The notes beneath the pieces are model-generated. The model worked only from the letters and a program-made list of their open reading frames with translations. It searched no databases and was not told where the DNA came from. 64,000 nt of DNA from Leifsonia sp. 71-9 (GTDB lineage: Bacteria; Actinomycetota; Actinomycetes; Actinomycetales; Microbacteriaceae), in contig NZ_MKVJ01000023.1 in assembly GCF_001898805.1 (NCBI RefSeq), positions 1-64,000 on the forward strand. Direction: 5' to 3'. The position numbers and the translations under genes were made by a program. Shown here piece by piece: positions 40,278 to 48,546 of the stretch (position 1 is its first letter; each line of letters starts with the position of its first letter).

Positions 40278-41708
40278 ATGAGCACTGACCGCTCTGCGAG
40301 CGAACTGCGCGGCTCGAACGATCCCGACTACGCGGCCAATCTGCGCCGCGCCACCCTGGCCTCCAGCGTCGGAAGCGCGCTGGAGTACTACGACTTCGCC
40401 CTCTACGGGCTGGCATCGGCCCTGGTGTTCGGGCAGCTCTTCTTCCCGGCGCTCGGCCCCGGCGCCGCCGTCGCGGCCGCCTTCGCCACCTACGCCGTCG
40501 GCTTCTTCGCCCGGCCGTTCGGCGGGCTGTTCTTCGGCGCGCTCGGCGACAAGATCGGCCGCAAGGCCGTCCTGATCGTCACGATCGCGCTCATGGGCGG
40601 CGCCAGCACGCTGATCGGCGTGCTGCCGACCGGTGAGCAGATCGGCGTCTGGGCGCCCATCCTCCTCGTCCTGCTGCGCCTGCTGCAGGGCTTCGGGGCC
40701 GGCGCCGAGCAGGCCGGAGCGACCACGCTGATGGCGGAGTACGCGCCCGTGCGCCGCCGCGGCTACTTCGCCTCGCTGCCGTTCGTCGGCATCATGATCG
40801 GCACGATCCTCGCCTCGGTCGTCTTCTTCCTCCTCGGGCTGGTGGACCCGAAGATCGTGCACGACTGGCTGTGGCGCATCCCGTTCCTCGCCTCGGTGCT
40901 GCTGATCATCGTCGCCATCTTCATCCGCCTCCGCCTCCGCGAGTCGCCCGCCTTCATCACCCTCGAGGCGCAGGAGCAGGTCGCGAAGAACCCGCTCGGC
41001 GAGGCGTTCACGAAGTCGTGGCGCACCATCATCCGCGGCATCGGCCTGCGGATGGCCGAGAACGGCGGATCCGCGCTGTACCAGACCCTCGCGGTGACCT
41101 TCGTGACCACCGTGGTCGGGGCCGAGCCGTGGATGGGGCCGCTCGCGATCGCCATCGGCGCCGCCCTCGGCATCGTCGTCATCCCGTTCGCGGGCTCGCT
41201 CAGCGACCGGTTCGGCCGGATGCGCGTCTACCGCGTCGGCGCGATCATCCAGCTCGTCCTGGCGATCCCGGCCTGGTGGCTGATGTCGATGGGCTCGGTC
41301 TGGCTGATCATCCCGGTGCTCGCCATCACCTACGGCGTCGGCGTGAACGTGATGCTGGGCGCCCAGTGCGCCACCCTCCCGGAGCTGTTCGGCAACCGCC
41401 GCCGCTACATCGGCGTCGCGATCTCGCGCGAGTTCAGCGCCGTGCTCGCCGGCGGCATCGCGCCGCTGATCGGCGCCGTGCTCCTCGGGGCCTTCGGCAA
41501 CTCCTGGTGGCCCCTCGCTATCTACGTGCTGGTGCTGACCGCGATCACCCTCTGGGCGACCTTCGTCACGCCGGAGACGCGGGCCCGCGACCTCAACCTC
41601 CTCACCGACGCCATCGACGACTCGTACGTCGACGTCACGAGCCGGCCCTCGCCGACGGTGTCGCGCCGCGAGCACCAGCGCACGCTCGCCGCGACGCGCA
41701 CCCGCTGA
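40278..41708 (+). CDS. MHS-family major facilitator (sugar acid/dicarboxylate:H+ symporter)
   Basis: 476 residues with twelve expected membrane helices. The SALEYYDFALYGLASALVFG first helix and GDKIGRKAVL between helices 2 and 3 are typical of the metabolite:H+ symporter branch (KgtP, ShiA, ProP). A second-half copy of the loop reads SLSDRFGRMRVYRVG. ATG 40278 follows CAGGAGGA (40262-40269). First gene of the catabolic operon; probably imports the sugar acid that the following enzymes process. Confidence 0.9.
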   Translation: MSTDRSASELRGSNDPDYAANLRRATLASSVGSALEYYDFALYGLASALVFGQLFFPALGPGAAVAAAFATYAVGFFARPFGGLFFGALGDKIGRKAVLIVTIALMGGASTLIGVLPTGEQIGVWAPILLVLLRLLQGFGAGAEQAGATTLMAEYAPVRRRGYFASLPFVGIMIGTILASVVFFLLGLVDPKIVHDWLWRIPFLASVLLIIVAIFIRLRLRESPAFITLEAQEQVAKNPLGEAFTKSWRTIIRGIGLRMAENGGSALYQTLAVTFVTTVVGAEPWMGPLAIAIGAALGIVVIPFAGSLSDRFGRMRVYRVGAIIQLVLAIPAWWLMSMGSVWLIIPVLAITYGVGVNVMLGAQCATLPELFGNRRRYIGVAISREFSAVLAGGIAPLIGAVLLGAFGNSWWPLAIYVLVLTAITLWATFVTPETRARDLNLLTDAIDDSYVDVTSRPSPTVSRREHQRTLAATRTR

Positions 41709-42466
41709 TGCGGCTCGCCCGCGTCCGCACCGATCGCGGGGCCGTCCCGGCCGAGTGGTCGGGAGGGGAATGGCACGCGATCGACGACCTGTTCGCCGAG
41801 GCTCCGCGCCGCACCGGCGAGCGCTTCGCCGCCGACGCCCCGCTCGCGGCCCCCGTCGAGCCGCGCATCGTGCTCGGGATGGCGCACAACTCCGGTCCCG
41901 CCGACGCCGAGCTGCCGCCGCAGGCGTTCGCCAAGTCCGCCCGCACGGTCGTCGGGCCGGGGGAGCCGATCGTGCTCGACCTGGCCGTCGGCGCGGTGGT
42001 CGCCGAGGGGGAGCTGGCGGTCGTGGTGCGCCGCAGCGCTCGCCATCTGCGGGCGGAGGACGTGGCCTCCCACGTGCTCGGCTTCACGATCGGCAACGAC
42101 GTCACGGCGGTCGACCAGCTCGGCCGCGACTCCCTCCTGACCCAGGCGAAGAACGGCGACGGGTTCACCCCGCTCGGGCCGTGGATCGAGACCGACCTCG
42201 ACCCGGAGGCGCTCGGCATCCGCGCCGAGGCCGGCGACCGGGTCGCGACGGGCTCCGTGGACGGGCTCGCCCGCGGCGTCGTCGAGCTGCTCGTCTATCT
42301 GACGGGCGTGCTCGAACTCGGCCCGGGAGACGTGGTGCTCACGGGCTGCCCCGGCACGGGCGTGCCGATCGAGGCGGGCGACACCGCGCGCCTCCGCATC
42401 GACGGGCTCGGCGAACTGGCCAACCCGGTGGTCGCCGCCGGAGTGCTGCAGAGAGGATCAGAATGA
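41708..42466 (+). CDS. Fumarylacetoacetate hydrolase-family enzyme
   Basis: 252 residues. The FAH fold is recognised from EGELAVVVRRSARH (metal-ligand Glu), GFTIGNDVTAVDQLGRD, GFTPLGPWIETD and VLTGCPGTGVPIEAGD. The family cleaves or hydrates 2-keto or acylpyruvate-type acids, for instance 2-keto-3-deoxy sugar acids. The short N-terminal domain is a usual partial form. The ATG overlaps the transporter stop, and the SDR gene overlaps its stop. In this setting a keto-deoxy sugar-acid substrate is likely. Confidence 0.87.
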   Translation: MRLARVRTDRGAVPAEWSGGEWHAIDDLFAEAPRRTGERFAADAPLAAPVEPRIVLGMAHNSGPADAELPPQAFAKSARTVVGPGEPIVLDLAVGAVVAEGELAVVVRRSARHLRAEDVASHVLGFTIGNDVTAVDQLGRDSLLTQAKNGDGFTPLGPWIETDLDPEALGIRAEAGDRVATGSVDGLARGVVELLVYLTGVLELGPGDVVLTGCPGTGVPIEAGDTARLRIDGLGELANPVVAAGVLQRGSE

Positions 42467-43233
42467 CAGGCAACCCCTTCGATCTCACGGGACGCGTGGC
42501 GCTCGTGACCGGTTCGAGCCGCGGCATCGGACGCGCGCTGGCCGAGGGCCTCGCCGCGGCCGGCGCGACCGTCGTGCTCAACGGGCTCGACCCCGACCGC
42601 CTCGCGGCGACCCGTGAGGCCCTCGCGGCCGAGCACGGCGACCGCATCCACGCCGTCCCCTTCGACATCACGGACGAGAGCGCTGTCGTGGCGGCCGTGG
42701 ACCGCATCGAGGCCGAGGTCGGGCCGCTGGAGATCCTGGTCAACAACGCCGGCGTCCAGCACCGCGAGCCGCTCCTCGACGTCAGCCGCGAGGACTGGGA
42801 CCGCGTGCTGCGCACCGACCTCACCAGCGCGTTCCTCGTCGGGCGCACCGTCGCGCGGGGGATGATCGAGCGCGGCCACGGCAAGATCGTCAACATCGCG
42901 TCCGTGCAGGCCGACCTCGCCCGACGGACCATCGGGCCGTACACGGCCGCGAAGGGCGGGCTGCGCAACCTGACCCGCGCCATGACGGCGGAGTGGGCGG
43001 CGAGCGGGCTGCAGATCAACGCGATCGCTCCCGGCTACATCCACACCGAGATGACGCAGAACCTCGTCGACGACGCCGTGTTCAACGACTGGATCGTCGG
43101 GCGCACGCCCGCCGGGCGCTGGGGAAAGGTCGCCGATCTGGTCGGCCCGGCCGTGTGGCTGTCGTCCCCGGCCTCCGACTATGTGAACGGCCAGGTCGTC
43201 TTCGTCGACGGCGGCATGACGGTGGTGGTGTGA
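42463..43233 (+). CDS. SDR oxidoreductase, gluconate 5-dehydrogenase-like
   Basis: 256 residues, classical SDR: TGSSRGIGRALAEGLA (16-31), NNAGVQ, catalytic Ser in NIASVQ with Y-x-x-x-K in GPYTAAKGG, and a C-terminus YVNGQVVFVDGGMTV. Overall wording is like gluconate 5-dehydrogenases (IdnO/Gno), which reduce 5-ketogluconate to gluconate. Neighbouring idonate dehydrogenase-like and gluconokinase genes support that reading. Overlaps both neighbours by 4 bp. Confidence 0.88.
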   Translation: MTGNPFDLTGRVALVTGSSRGIGRALAEGLAAAGATVVLNGLDPDRLAATREALAAEHGDRIHAVPFDITDESAVVAAVDRIEAEVGPLEILVNNAGVQHREPLLDVSREDWDRVLRTDLTSAFLVGRTVARGMIERGHGKIVNIASVQADLARRTIGPYTAAKGGLRNLTRAMTAEWAASGLQINAIAPGYIHTEMTQNLVDDAVFNDWIVGRTPAGRWGKVADLVGPAVWLSSPASDYVNGQVVFVDGGMTVVV

Positions 43234-44309
43234 CCGTGGGGACGACCGGCGCCACCCGGGCCGTCGTCGCCCACGGCGCGGGCGACCTGCGCGTCGAGGA
43301 GATCGCCCTCGCGGCCCCGGCGCCGGACGAGGCGGTCATCGCCATCGCCTACGGCGGTGTCTGCGGCTCCGACCTGCACTACTGGACCCACGGCGCGGCG
43401 GGGGAGTCGATCCTCCGTGCGCCGATGGTGCTCGGCCACGAGGTCGTCGGGGTGGTCGACGTCGCCGCGGCGGACGGATCCGGCCCCGCCGCCGGGACTC
43501 CGGTCGCCGTGCATCCCGCCACGCCGTTGCCAGGCGACGGCTCCCGCTATCCCCAGGACCGGCCGAACCTCGCGCCCGGGGCGACCTACCTCGGCAGCGC
43601 GGCGCGCATCCCGCACACCGCCGGCGCGTTCGCCGACCGGGTCGTCCTCCCGACCCGGATGCTCCGGGCGCTGCCGACGGACCTGCCGCTGCGGACCGCC
43701 GCCCTCGCCGAGCCCGCGGCCGTCGCGTGGCACGCCGTGCGCCGGGCGGGGGAGGTGCGCGGCAAGCGGGTGCTCGTGATCGGCAGCGGGCCCATCGGAG
43801 CGCTCGCCGTGGCCGTCCTGCACCGCGCCGGAGCCGCCGAGATCGTCGCGACCGACCTGCACGAGCTGCCGCGCTCGATCGCCACGGCTGCGGGGGCGAC
43901 GCGCACCATCGACGCGCGGGACGGGGAGGCCGTCGCCGCCGTCGACGCCGACATCGTGATCGAATCCTCGGGCACCGTCCCCGGCCTCGCCGCGGCGATC
44001 GCGGGCGCGAGCCGCGGCGGCCGCATCGTGCTCGTCGGCCTGCTCCCACCCGGGGACCAGCCCGTGCCCGTCGCGCGGGCGATCGCGCGCGAGCTCGAGC
44101 TGGTCGGCTCGTTCCGGTTCACCGACGAGATCGACGAGGTGATCGCCGCGCTCGCCGATGGCTCCCTCGACGTCTCGGCGATCGTGACGCACGAGTTCGC
44201 GGCCGAGGAGGCGCTGCACGCCTTCGGGATCGCCCGCGACGCGTCCGTCTCGGGCAAGGTGCTGCTGCGGTTCGGAGCCGTGAGCGACGGCGACGGCGTC
44301 GCCGGATGA
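43230..44309 (+). CDS. Zinc-type alcohol dehydrogenase, L-idonate 5-dehydrogenase-like
   Basis: 359 residues of the MDR superfamily. Catalytic zinc ligands appear as GGVCGSDLHYW (Cys) and LGHEVVG (His-Glu); the cofactor fold is VIGSGPIGALAVAVL, and GSFRFTDEIDEV resembles IdnD of E. coli. The structural-zinc loop that normally holds four Cys is replaced by a Pro/Asp-rich segment without Cys (about residues 90-120), so the second zinc is absent. GTG start overlaps the SDR stop. Expected to oxidise L-idonate or a similar acid to 5-ketogluconate. Confidence 0.85.
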   Translation: MTVGTTGATRAVVAHGAGDLRVEEIALAAPAPDEAVIAIAYGGVCGSDLHYWTHGAAGESILRAPMVLGHEVVGVVDVAAADGSGPAAGTPVAVHPATPLPGDGSRYPQDRPNLAPGATYLGSAARIPHTAGAFADRVVLPTRMLRALPTDLPLRTAALAEPAAVAWHAVRRAGEVRGKRVLVIGSGPIGALAVAVLHRAGAAEIVATDLHELPRSIATAAGATRTIDARDGEAVAAVDADIVIESSGTVPGLAAAIAGASRGGRIVLVGLLPPGDQPVPVARAIARELELVGSFRFTDEIDEVIAALADGSLDVSAIVTHEFAAEEALHAFGIARDASVSGKVLLRFGAVSDGDGVAG

Positions 44310-44875
44310 GCGCCGCGCAGAGCCTCCCGTCGCGCGGCACCATACTGGAGGCATCGCGAACGGAAGGGGCGACCGTGGGTCCGCTGGTGGTGGTCATGGG
44401 CGTCTCGGGCTCGGGCAAGAGCACGGTCGGCGCCCTCGTCGCCGCGGAGCTCGGCGTGGTCTTCGTGGACGGGGACGCGCTGCATCCCGCCGCCAACGTC
44501 GCGAAGATGGCCTCCGGCATCCCGTTGACGGACGCGGACCGCGAGCCGTGGCTGGACGCGGTCGGGCGCACGCTCGCCGATGCGCGGGCAGAGGGGCTCG
44601 TCGTCGCCTGCTCGGCGCTGAAGCGGGCCTACCGCGACCGCATCCGCTCGCACGCACCGACGGCCCTGTTCGCCGAGCTCGACGGCACGGAGGCGGAGCT
44701 GGCCGCGCGCATGGTGCGGCCCGGGCACTTCATGCCGCCGTCCCTCCTCGCCTCGCAGCTGGCGACCCTCCAGCCGCTCCAGGACGACGAGCCCGGACTG
44801 CGCCTCGACGTCGCCGAGACCCCGGAGGCGCTGGCCGCGACGATCGCGGACCGCGCCCGCGCAGAATTCCGGTAG
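44306..44875 (+). CDS. gntK: Gluconokinase
   Basis: 189 residues, P-loop kinase making 6-phosphogluconate. VVMGVSGSGKST is Walker A, followed by FVDGDALHPAANVAKMASGIPLTD, DREPWL, CSALKRAYRD and a GHFMPPSLLASQLATLQ C-terminal motif, all typical. Either ATG 44306 (overlapping the previous stop) or GTG 44375 (166 aa, directly before the P-loop and behind GGAAGGGG) may be the true start; family length favours the second. Last gene of the operon; its product is the substrate of gnd at 35698. Confidence 0.92.
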   Translation: MSAAQSLPSRGTILEASRTEGATVGPLVVVMGVSGSGKSTVGALVAAELGVVFVDGDALHPAANVAKMASGIPLTDADREPWLDAVGRTLADARAEGLVVACSALKRAYRDRIRSHAPTALFAELDGTEAELAARMVRPGHFMPPSLLASQLATLQPLQDDEPGLRLDVAETPEALAATIADRARAEFR

Positions 44876-44878
44876 ACT
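44873..44878 (+). promoter_or_regulatory. Candidate -10 of rplY
   Basis: TAGACT overlaps the end of gntK, giving a leader of about 165 nt before rplY. The -35 region is not convincing. The leader 44885-45040 has a GC-rich character but no feature I can name. Confidence 0.35.
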
Positions 44879-45053
44879 CGGTCACTGAACTTCGGCGAGG
44901 GAAGCGGGCGGTGTTCCGCAGGCTTCCGTGATCGACGCGGTGGAGCAGGCTTCGCAGTCTTTCCTCGCGCACCTCGATGCGCTCGAGTCGACAATCCCAC
45001 ACTGCGAGCACCGCTCGCCCCGATCCCCGGCCCCGGCCGGCAAGGAGAACAAC

Positions 45054-45665
45054 ATGGCTGACGAGTCCAACAAGGTCGTCGCAGAGGTCCGCGACAGCTT
45101 CGGCAAGGGCGCTGCCCGCAAGATCCGCGCCGCCGGCAAGATCCCCGCCGTCATCTACGGCCACGGCACCGACCCGCAGCACGTCACCGTGCCGGCGCAC
45201 CAGGTCGGCCTGCTGCTCCGCAAGGCGAACGCCGTCCTCCAGCTCGACATCGCCGGCACGGACCAGCTCGTCCTCGTCAAGGACGTCCAGAAGGACCCGG
45301 TGCTCCAGATCATCGAGCACCTCGACCTCATCGTCATCAAGAGCGGCGAGAAGGTCTCGGTCGAGGTCCCCGTGCACGTGCAGGGCGAGCCCTACCCGGG
45401 CACCATCGCGGTGCTCGAGGTCAACACCCTCCGTCTCGAGGTCGAGGCCACCCACATCCCCGAGAACATCGTTCTCGACGTGGAGGGCGCCGCCGAGGGC
45501 ACGCAGTTCCACGCCAAGGACTTCACCCTGCCGAAGGGTGCCGCCCTGGCCGAGGACGAGGACCTCCTCATCCTCAACGTGCTCGTCCCGGCCGCCGTGC
45601 GCGCCGACGACGACGAGACCGCCGAGGCTGCGGACGACGCTGCCGCCGCCGAGGCCGCGGAGTAG
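45054..45665 (+). CDS. rplY: Large-subunit ribosomal protein bL25 (Ctc/TL5 type)
   Basis: 203 residues. Residues 1-95 are the 5S rRNA-binding L25 domain (DSFGKGAARKIRAAGKIPAVIYG); 96-190 are the beta-rich TL5/Ctc C-terminal domain; the tail is an acidic Ala-rich stretch. ATG 45054 has AAGGAG at 45042-45047; upstream in-frame starts are disfavoured because they would read the leader. Next to pth, the usual order in actinobacteria. Confidence 0.95.
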   Translation: MADESNKVVAEVRDSFGKGAARKIRAAGKIPAVIYGHGTDPQHVTVPAHQVGLLLRKANAVLQLDIAGTDQLVLVKDVQKDPVLQIIEHLDLIVIKSGEKVSVEVPVHVQGEPYPGTIAVLEVNTLRLEVEATHIPENIVLDVEGAAEGTQFHAKDFTLPKGAALAEDEDLLILNVLVPAAVRADDDETAEAADDAAAAEAAE

Positions 45666-45674
45666 TCACTCCCG

Positions 45675-46274
45675 ATGGAATCATCCCGTCCGACGGACGG
45701 ACCCTGGCTCGTGGTCGGGCTCGGTAACCCCGGGCCCGGCTACGCCGCCACCCGTCACAACGTGGGTCAGATGGTGCTGGACGAGCTCGCCTCGCGCGGC
45801 GGCCTCACCTTCAAGACCCACAAGACGAACTCCACCGTGGCCGAGGGGCGACTCGCCCCGGGCGGGCCGCGGTTCGTGCTGGCCAAGCCGAACACGTTCA
45901 TGAACGTGTCCGGCGGGCCGGTCTCGCAGCTGCTGCGCTTCTACTCGCTCGATCCCTCGCGCCTGATCGTGGTGCACGACGAGCTCGACATCCCGTTCGA
46001 CACCGTGCGCCTCAAGCACGGCGGCGGCCACGGCGGTCACAACGGCGTCCGCGACGTGATCGCGGCGACCGGCAGCGGCGACTTCACGCGCGTGCGCGTC
46101 GGCGTCGGCCGCCCTCCCGGTTCGCAGGCCGCGGCGGACCACGTGCTCAAGGCCTTCAGCGCCGAGGAGCGCAAGAACCTGCCCATCCTCGTCGGCGACG
46201 CCGCGGACGCCGTGGAGCAGATCGCGAGCGAGGGCCTCACGGCCGCGCAGAACCGGTTCCACACCGCCCGTTGA
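45675..46274 (+). CDS. pth: Peptidyl-tRNA hydrolase
   Basis: 199 residues. Recycles peptidyl-tRNAs released from stalled ribosomes. The catalytic His is in TRHNVGQ (about residue 31), with NPGPGY before it, KPNTFMNVSGG for substrate contacts and HDELDIPFDTVRLKHGGGHGGHNGVRD. Complete C-terminal helix. Lies 9 bp after rplY. Convergent with the DUF4190-like gene across a long palindrome. Confidence 0.97.
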   Translation: MESSRPTDGPWLVVGLGNPGPGYAATRHNVGQMVLDELASRGGLTFKTHKTNSTVAEGRLAPGGPRFVLAKPNTFMNVSGGPVSQLLRFYSLDPSRLIVVHDELDIPFDTVRLKHGGGHGGHNGVRDVIAATGSGDFTRVRVGVGRPPGSQAAADHVLKAFSAEERKNLPILVGDAADAVEQIASEGLTAAQNRFHTAR

Positions 46275-46290
46275 CGGCTCCGCTCCCTCC

Positions 46291-46350
46291 GACATTCGTC
46301 ACAAATGTCGGGAAAGCGCGGCGCATTCCCGACATTTGTGCCGAATGTGC
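46291..46350. repeat. Intergenic palindrome, family B (copy 2)
   Basis: Arms 46291-46315 and 46327-46350 pair with one internal mismatch plus end fraying. Each arm is also a hairpin: CGACATT pairs with AATGTCG around a 7-nt loop. It fills the gap between pth and the convergent membrane-protein gene and shares CGACATTCGTCACAAATGT with 30125-30143. Confidence 0.85.
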
Positions 46351-46355
46351 GGCGG

Positions 46356-46973
46356 CTACAGCCCCGGCGCGGAGACCGCGAGCACCGCGGTGTACACGAT
46401 GAACGACACGATCGGCGCCGCCGCTGCGGCGACGATCCCGACGACGCCGAAGGCGCGGCCGCGCTTGGTGGCCGCGGCGACGATCCCGAGCACCAGGGCG
46501 ACGAGCCCGAGGACGGTGCCGAACAGCATCTGCGCCCCCATGAGCACGGCGACCGGCGCGAACGACTCCGCCTGCTCGGGCGAGAGCGAGCCGGAGTCGA
46601 ACGAGAAGCTGTCGGCGCTGCGCTGCGCGAGCGGTCCGGCCGCCGACCCGACGATGATCGAGGCGACGACGGACAGGAGGAACACGACGAGCGCGAGCGC
46701 CATCGAGACGATGCCGAGCGCCCGGGATCGTGCGGGCTCCGGTGCGGCAGCCCAGCCGAATCCGCCGGCTGCGGGGTAGGGCTGCGGATACGCCTGAGGC
46801 GCGTACAGCTGCTGCGGGTACTCCTGCTGCGGGTACGCCTGCTGCGGGTACGCCTGCGCCGGCGGGTGCACCGGGTGCGCGGGGGCCGCCAGCGGGGCGG
46901 CGACCGGCGGCGGCGCGACCGGCGGGACGAACGGCTGTGGGGGAGCAGCGTGCTGCTCGGGAATGTCGGACAT
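46356..46973 (-). CDS. Proline-rich multi-pass membrane protein (DUF4190-like)
   Basis: 205 residues. Residues 1-75 are Pro/Ala/Gln-rich with repeated AYPQQ-type units, cytosolic and probably disordered. Three to four hydrophobic segments follow (IVSMALALVVFLLSVVA near 86-105, VAVLMGAQMLFGTVLGLVAL, VVGIVAAAAAPIVSFIVY), like DUF4190 proteins. Function unknown. ATG 46973 is used because the Pro-rich start MSDIPEQ is typical; the longer frame upstream is arginine-rich and not protein-like. Confidence 0.75.
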   Translation of the reverse strand: MSDIPEQHAAPPQPFVPPVAPPPVAAPLAAPAHPVHPPAQAYPQQAYPQQEYPQQLYAPQAYPQPYPAAGGFGWAAAPEPARSRALGIVSMALALVVFLLSVVASIIVGSAAGPLAQRSADSFSFDSGSLSPEQAESFAPVAVLMGAQMLFGTVLGLVALVLGIVAAATKRGRAFGVVGIVAAAAAPIVSFIVYTAVLAVSAPGL

Positions 46974-47115
46974 TCTGGCTCCTCTGCGCGGCGTCTGGTG
47001 CGCCGTCGAGCCGAAGAATAGCGGACGCCGGCGTCGGGCTCGCGTCCGGCGGGTCACAGGTCGCGCGCGGTACTCGCTCAGTCGCCGCACAGCGCGCGGT
47101 CGTACCGTGTCGGCC

Positions 47116-47820
47116 ATGGAGCTGTTCACTCGCGAGTGGGGTCACGGAGACCGCTACGCGGTCCTGGTCCACGGCGTGATGTCCGACTCCCGCACCTGGC
47201 GCCGGGTCGGCCCGGTGCTCGCCGAGCACGGGTACCACGTGATCGCCGTCGACCTCCGCGGTCACGGCCACAGCCCACGCACCGGGGAGTACTCGGCGGA
47301 GCTGATGGCGCAGGACATCGTCGACACGGTCCCGGCCGAACCCGAGCTCGTGATGGGCCACTCGCTCGGCGGCCTCACGGTGAGCCTCGCCGTCGAGCGG
47401 CTGCGGCCGGAGCGCGTCGTCTACGTGGACCCGGCCTTCTCCTGCCCGGCGGCGAACTGGTTCCAGCTGATGCTCGCGCCGGCCTTCCTCAAGACGCTCG
47501 CCCGGCAGTCCGCCGCGCGCATCGCGAAGCGCAACCCGCGGTGGGATCCGGCCGACGTCGCGATCGAGGTCGAGTCGTTCCGCGCGTTCGACCGCGCCGC
47601 CATCCCGAGCGTGCTCGCGCCGAGCGTGATGCGCGCGCCGACGACCATGATGGTGCCGTCGCTGGTGATGCTCGCCGACAACTCCCACCTGGTGAAGCCG
47701 GAGGTCGCCGAGCGCCTCCGCGACACCGGCTTCGACGTGCGGGTGGTCGCCGGGTCGGGGCACGTCATCAATCGCGACGACCACGACGGCTTCATGCGCG
47801 CGCTCGACGGCTGGATCTGA
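47116..47820 (+). CDS. Alpha/beta hydrolase
   Basis: 234 residues. LVHGVMSDSRTW forms the oxyanion turn, GHSLGGLT the nucleophile elbow (Ser at about 78) and SGHVINRDDH carries the catalytic His. An acidic residue for the triad likely lies in the preceding strand region. No signal peptide, so cytosolic. TACCGT lies 7 nt before the ATG (leaderless type). Ester or epoxide hydrolysis possible; substrate unknown. Followed 20 bp later by the PPTase-like gene. Confidence 0.87.
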   Translation: MELFTREWGHGDRYAVLVHGVMSDSRTWRRVGPVLAEHGYHVIAVDLRGHGHSPRTGEYSAELMAQDIVDTVPAEPELVMGHSLGGLTVSLAVERLRPERVVYVDPAFSCPAANWFQLMLAPAFLKTLARQSAARIAKRNPRWDPADVAIEVESFRAFDRAAIPSVLAPSVMRAPTTMMVPSLVMLADNSHLVKPEVAERLRDTGFDVRVVAGSGHVINRDDHDGFMRALDGWI

Positions 47821-47840
47821 CGCTCGCCTACAGTGAAGGC

Positions 47841-48536
47841 GTGGTCCGGCCCGGTTCTGCCCTCGTGCTCGTCGCGGATACCGCGCGCGTGCTCGCGGCG
47901 ATTCCCGACGAGCCGCTCGGCCGGGAGGCTGACGACCGCCGCGCCCGGTTGCGCCACGCCGGCGACCGCGCCGACTTCACCGCCGCGCGCCTGCTGGCCG
48001 CCGTCGCCCATTGCGCTCTGACCGGCGCGCCGCTCGCGGCCGGGGACATCGTGCAGCGGTGCGACGCGTGCGGTGGCCCGCACGGGCGCCCGCTGCCGAG
48101 CGCCGTCGGCATCCACCTCTCCTGGTCGCACGCGCACGGACGGGTGGCCGCCGCCGCGGCGCTCGACCGGCTCGGCGTCGACGTCGACGCTCCCGTCCGG
48201 CCGTCGGGCGCGCTGCTCGCGCAGACGCTCTCGCCCACCGAGCGCCGGATCGTGGCCGCGTCCGCGGATCCGGATGCCGTGTTCCTCCTGGCCTGGACGG
48301 CGAAGGAGGCGCTGGTGAAGGCCGGGGCCGCCGACCTCGACGCGCTCGCCGCGCTGACCGTCCTCGCGGGCGACGGGGAGGTCGTTCCGCGCCACGGCGG
48401 CCTCGCCGTTGCGTGTCGCCGATTCTCCGGCTCCACCGCGTCGGCCGCGACGCCGCAACCGGCGCTGTGGCGGACGATCGACGACTCCGGGCACCTCACG
48501 CCGCTGCCCGAGGGCACTGTCGGGGGCGCCGCGTAG
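47841..48536 (+). CDS. 4'-phosphopantetheinyl transferase-superfamily protein
   Basis: 231 residues. The superfamily's features are visible: ARLLAAVAHCALTG, QRCDACGGPHGRP (zinc-like/CoA region), LSWSHAHGRVAAAAA, GVDVD (Mg-binding Asp) and LAWTAKEALVKAGA (W-x-x-KE). Attaches the pantetheine arm of CoA to carrier proteins of fatty acid, polyketide or peptide synthases. GTG 47841 follows TACAGT by 6 nt (leaderless type). No synthase gene is in the window. Overlaps the promoter of mfd. Confidence 0.8.
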   Translation: MVRPGSALVLVADTARVLAAIPDEPLGREADDRRARLRHAGDRADFTAARLLAAVAHCALTGAPLAAGDIVQRCDACGGPHGRPLPSAVGIHLSWSHAHGRVAAAAALDRLGVDVDAPVRPSGALLAQTLSPTERRIVAASADPDAVFLLAWTAKEALVKAGAADLDALAALTVLAGDGEVVPRHGGLAVACRRFSGSTASAATPQPALWRTIDDSGHLTPLPEGTVGGAA

Positions 48537-48539
48537 ACT
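48534..48539 (+). promoter_or_regulatory. -10 element of mfd (leaderless-type)
   Basis: TAGACT overlaps the end of the PPTase-like gene and stands 7 nt before the GTG start of mfd, with no Shine-Dalgarno sequence. The transcript would begin at or next to the start codon. Confidence 0.5.
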
Positions 48540-48546
48540 CTGCCGA

